DNA of 64,000 bases. Origin: Candidatus Kaistella beijingensis. GTDB taxonomy: Bacteria; Bacteroidota; Bacteroidia; Flavobacteriales; Weeksellaceae. Position numbers and translations under genes: made by a program. The DNA is taken from positions 1,922,001 to 1,986,000 of the forward strand of contig NZ_CP071953.1 in assembly GCF_020084865.1 (NCBI RefSeq), given 5' to 3'. Below, piece by piece: positions 61,508 to 64,000 of this stretch (positions are counted from its first letter, which is position 1; the number at the start of each line of letters is the position of its first letter). Below the pieces are notes generated by a model. The model did no database searches, was not told the DNA's origin, and worked only from the letters and a program-made list of their open reading frames with translations.

Positions 61508-61526
61508 CAAATTTAGCACAAATTTA
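61508..61526 (-). promoter_or_regulatory. Tandem -7 promoter elements of ricT
   Basis: On the minus strand TAAATTTG occurs twice (61519-61526 and 61508-61515), each an exact TAnnTTTG box, 23-34 bp before the ricT ATG. Neither has a clear -33 box. Confidence 0.5.
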
Positions 61527-61843
61527 TTTTGCATATATTAGGAAGAATGTTTTTTGTGAACCATCTTTAGTTTTTAATGAAAATTTATTTTTCTTGCGGA
61601 TTTGTTAACAATATCTTTAATATTATGCAAATCATATAATTGAAATTTTAAAAAAAATAATGGTTTTACTGAAAAGATTTAATTTAAACGGTTTGTAAAC
61701 AGCTTTCTTGAATTTATAACAATGTCTTATTAATAAGGGATTTGTTTTAAGTTTAAGCAAAAATAAATCTTAAACAAAATAGCGAAATTGAAATTTGTTT
61801 AAAAAAAATTAAGATTTATTAACACCTGTTAAAAAAATAATTT

Positions 61844-61851
61844 TATATTTG
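61844..61851 (+). promoter_or_regulatory. -7 promoter element of the FadL-family gene
   Basis: TATATTTG, an exact TAnnTTTG box 21 bp before ATG 61873. The -33 candidate (CTGTT at 61826-61830) is poor. Confidence 0.5.
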
Positions 61852-61872
61852 TAACCATTAATAATGAATTTT

Positions 61873-63108
61873 ATGAAAAAAATTGTTGTATCTACAGCAC
61901 TATTGGCCGCTTCTCTTGTGTATGCAGGAGGATTCAGAGTTTCTTTACAGGGCGTAAAGCAATTGGCAATGGCTCATACAAGTGCTCATGCGGAAGATGC
62001 GAGTGTTGCATTTTTCAATCCTGCGGGAATTTCGTTTATTCCTAATAAACTGAGTGTTGCAGCGGGAGGGTTTGGAATTAATGCAGAAGTTGAATATCAA
62101 AACCTGCAAACATTGGAGTCTTATAAAACAGACAACCCGATGGGAACGCCCATTTATTTCGCAGCTGCCTATAAAGTTTTAGACAATGTTTCATTGGGTT
62201 TCAGTTTTGCAACGCCTTATGGAAGTACTGTAAAATGGCCAACAGATTGGGCGGGTAAAGAAATTGTACAGGAAATTGAATTAAAGGCTCTTTATTTCCA
62301 ACCAATGGTTTCATTTAAACTTGCTGATTGGGTTTCTTTGGGAGGTAGCTTCATCTATGCAAAAGGAACGGTAGATTGGACAAAAGCGGTAACGCAATTG
62401 GGAGGAACTTTGAATATTAAAGATGACGAAGCTTCAGGGAAGGGATTTGGTTTAGGGTTCTACTTCAGACCGACGGATAAACTTGATGTGAGCATCGCTT
62501 ATCGTTCACCGGTTGATATGAAGGCAGATAAAGGTGTTGCTACTTTTAATATTTCCCCTAGTTTGTATCCGTTGGTTGGGCTTAACTCAAGCGGACAGGA
62601 CAATTTTAAGGCGGTTTTGCCTTTGGTTGACGAATACACCATTGGTGCAACTTATAAAGTGACGCCAAAATGGCAAGTTTCGGGAGACTTCAATTACAGC
62701 GGATGGGATCAGTATTATGCTTTAACACTTGATTTTGAAAAAGCACCAATAGGAAACCAGGCAAGTGACCCAACTGTTTTGATTACCCCAAAAAATTGGA
62801 AAAGCACTAAAACGTGGAGAGTGGGTACACAGTATATGTTTACAGATGCTTTAGCAGGAAGATTAGGATATTATCATGATGAATCACCTTATGCTGATTC
62901 TGATTTCAGCGCAGAAAGTCCATCTTTCGAAGCTAATGTAATTACCGGAGGTATTGGTTACAAATGGAAAGGTTTAGGAATTGATTTTTCCGGAGCGTAT
63001 AACTTCCAAACACCGAGAGAGGTAAAGAATTCTTTCTATAATTTTAACGGGCAGGCGAAAGCCAAAGCATATTTCTTTGGTTTAGGTTTATCATACAACG
63101 CATTTTAA
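61873..63108 (+). CDS. OmpP1/FadL/TodX outer-membrane transporter
   Basis: 411 residues from ATG 61873 (MKKIVVSTALLAASLVYAGG, a signal peptide); ATG 61864 would add three residues. The mature N-terminus GGFRVSLQGVKQLAMAHTSAHAEDASVAFFNPAGISF is the FadL hatch pattern (NPAG). A 14-strand barrel follows with repeated FxxGxxY strands and the C-terminal FFGLGLSYNAF. Predicted to take up hydrophobic compounds such as fatty acids. It lies 19 bp before a lipoprotein SGNH-hydrolase gene, a lipid-processing pair. Confidence 0.92.
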   Translation: MKKIVVSTALLAASLVYAGGFRVSLQGVKQLAMAHTSAHAEDASVAFFNPAGISFIPNKLSVAAGGFGINAEVEYQNLQTLESYKTDNPMGTPIYFAAAYKVLDNVSLGFSFATPYGSTVKWPTDWAGKEIVQEIELKALYFQPMVSFKLADWVSLGGSFIYAKGTVDWTKAVTQLGGTLNIKDDEASGKGFGLGFYFRPTDKLDVSIAYRSPVDMKADKGVATFNISPSLYPLVGLNSSGQDNFKAVLPLVDEYTIGATYKVTPKWQVSGDFNYSGWDQYYALTLDFEKAPIGNQASDPTVLITPKNWKSTKTWRVGTQYMFTDALAGRLGYYHDESPYADSDFSAESPSFEANVITGGIGYKWKGLGIDFSGAYNFQTPREVKNSFYNFNGQAKAKAYFFGLGLSYNAF

Positions 63109-63127
63109 ATAAAATAAGAATCTACAC

Positions 63128-64000
63128 ATGAAAAAAATATTAATTTCAACAGTTGCTTTATCAACTTTATTATTTACGGTTAGCTGTAAAAGAGATTTTG
63201 ATACCGACGTAAGCAGCGTTACGGTTACAAAAGGCGACGCGGATTTCACAAAATACGTTTCCATCGGTAACTCACTAACTTCTGGTTACAGAGACGGAGC
63301 TTTATATATCGACGGGCAAAACGAATCTTTCCCTTCCATGATCGCAGCTCAAATGAAACTTGCGGGAGGTGGGGAATTCAAGCAGCCTTTAATGGCGGAC
63401 AACTTGGGTGGAATTCCTGCGGTTGGCTTCACCAATAAAAGAGTACTTACTCCAACAATGGGATTGGGTTTTGCTGCTGGAACAGGAGCTACAACTTTAG
63501 CTAATATTTACGCTTCGGGACCTTACAATAATATGGGGGTACCGGGAGCTAAATCTTACCATTTGGTTGCTCCAGGTTATGGAAATCCTGCAAATCTCCC
63601 TTTAGGAAAAGCGAATCCTTATTTCGTAAGATTTGCAAAAAACCCAGCAACATCGTCCGTATTAAGTGATGCGATGGAAATGAAGCCAAGCTTTTTCTCT
63701 CTTTGGATCGGAAATAATGATGTTCTTTCCTATGCAACAAACGGTGGTATGAACTCCACCACCGTAAACGGAGTTACCACTTATACTCCAGCGGTTGTTC
63801 AAACAGGAAATTTGGATCCCACAACATATAAAGGGAATGATATCTCTGATCCAAACGTTGTTGGTGGCGTAATTAAAAGTGTTTTGGACGGATTGAAAAG
63901 TGTTGGTTCTACAAAAGGCGTTATTGCAAATATTCCTAATGTAACAGCAATTCCTTTCTTCAACAGAGTGCCTTATAACACTATTGCGCTAGATGCGACT
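63128..64000 (+). CDS. SGNH/GDSL-hydrolase lipoprotein, 3' end outside the window
   Basis: The frame stays open from ATG 63128 to the window end (291 codons, no stop). Lipobox FTVSC (Cys20). The first SGNH block is YVSIGNSLTSGY near 43-54, with the nucleophile Ser49 in GNSL (GDSL variant), and the third block is SLWIGNNDVLSY near 197. An esterase or lipase acting outside the cytoplasm, next to a FadL-type porin. The stop and the last SGNH blocks are unseen, so full length cannot be judged. Confidence 0.85.
   Translation, partial: MKKILISTVALSTLLFTVSCKRDFDTDVSSVTVTKGDADFTKYVSIGNSLTSGYRDGALYIDGQNESFPSMIAAQMKLAGGGEFKQPLMADNLGGIPAVGFTNKRVLTPTMGLGFAAGTGATTLANIYASGPYNNMGVPGAKSYHLVAPGYGNPANLPLGKANPYFVRFAKNPATSSVLSDAMEMKPSFFSLWIGNNDVLSYATNGGMNSTTVNGVTTYTPAVVQTGNLDPTTYKGNDISDPNVVGGVIKSVLDGLKSVGSTKGVIANIPNVTAIPFFNRVPYNTIALDAT

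Larger units (their letters stand above)
61486..61872. other. Divergent intergenic region between ricT and the FadL gene
   Basis: 387 bp, about 78% A/T by eye, with no ORF of coding character. It holds two ricT -7 boxes at 61508-61526 (minus strand) and the FadL-gene -7 at 61844-61851. Nothing else is recognised. Confidence 0.6.

Overview
The window is chromosomal DNA of a Flavobacteriia member, most likely Weeksellaceae of the Chryseobacterium/Kaistella type. The evidence is AT-rich DNA, promoters with the Bacteroidota -7 element TAnnTTTG instead of sigma70 boxes, a MurF-alanine racemase fusion, GldH, RicT with a long tail, 2TM-domain/LytTR signalling genes, a CarboxypepD_reg TonB receptor, and flavobacterial intergenic hairpin repeats. 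I saw no rRNA, tRNA or CRISPR array. Almost all of it is core chromosome; the only mobile element is one IS3-family copy.

Layout. 1-4515 (minus): partial YraN, LD-carboxypeptidase, LysE exporter, RNase R, RpiB. 4516-5264: a 749-bp gene-free region with a composite repeat followed by DnaA-box-like motifs and an inverted repeat, a candidate replication origin. 5265-9449: pgk (+), a methyltransferase and mnmG (both minus). mnmG lies between two exact 16-bp parS (ParB) sites, so this part of the chromosome is probably its centromere and near oriC. 9659-15274 (minus): operon tdk - murF/alr - patatin-type outer membrane protein - ybeY. 15336-19351 (plus): acidic hypothetical, MurC-like ligase, rsmI, fabG. 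19374-20799: an IS3-family element with a -1 frameshift signal, sitting in the loop of what was the shared terminator of fabG and sodC.

20867-26517: secreted Cu/Zn SOD, TonB-dependent receptor, periplasmic repeat protein, small barrel protein, mnmA. 26594-29615 (minus): a signalling cluster of four 2TM domains (one fused to a LytS-like kinase) and a LytTR regulator, with a 33-bp palindrome just before the regulator. 29844-36569: C-terminal processing protease, surE-guaC, clpC. 36730-42714: small membrane protein, two glycosyltransferases around SufE, mannose-1-phosphate guanylyltransferase, SprT-like protein, TolC-family protein. 42755-46277: DUF protein, SpmA-SpmB fusion, PA0069-type radical SAM protein, tiny membrane protein, with hairpin repeats and a heptamer tandem repeat between them. 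46413-53555 (plus): prolyl oligopeptidase, methyltransferase, then the tight run mutL - rhomboid - EEP phosphatase - lipoprotein, and another lipoprotein. 53614-61485 (minus): polytopic membrane protein, SelO, hypothetical, PBP1A, GldH, RicT. 61873-64000 (plus): FadL-type porin and a truncated SGNH-hydrolase lipoprotein.

The genes serve mainly envelope building (LdcA, MurF-Alr, MurC-like, PBP1A, glycosyltransferases, GldH), RNA and translation maintenance (RNase R, MnmG, MnmA, YbeY, RsmI, RicT), proteolysis (Prc, ClpC, rhomboid, S9) and nucleotide metabolism (TK, SurE, GuaC). I found no obvious new defence or biosynthetic system. The strongest unusual signals are the parS pair with the nearby origin candidate, the IS-split terminator, the 2TM/LytTR cluster with its palindrome, and the structured intergenic repeats.
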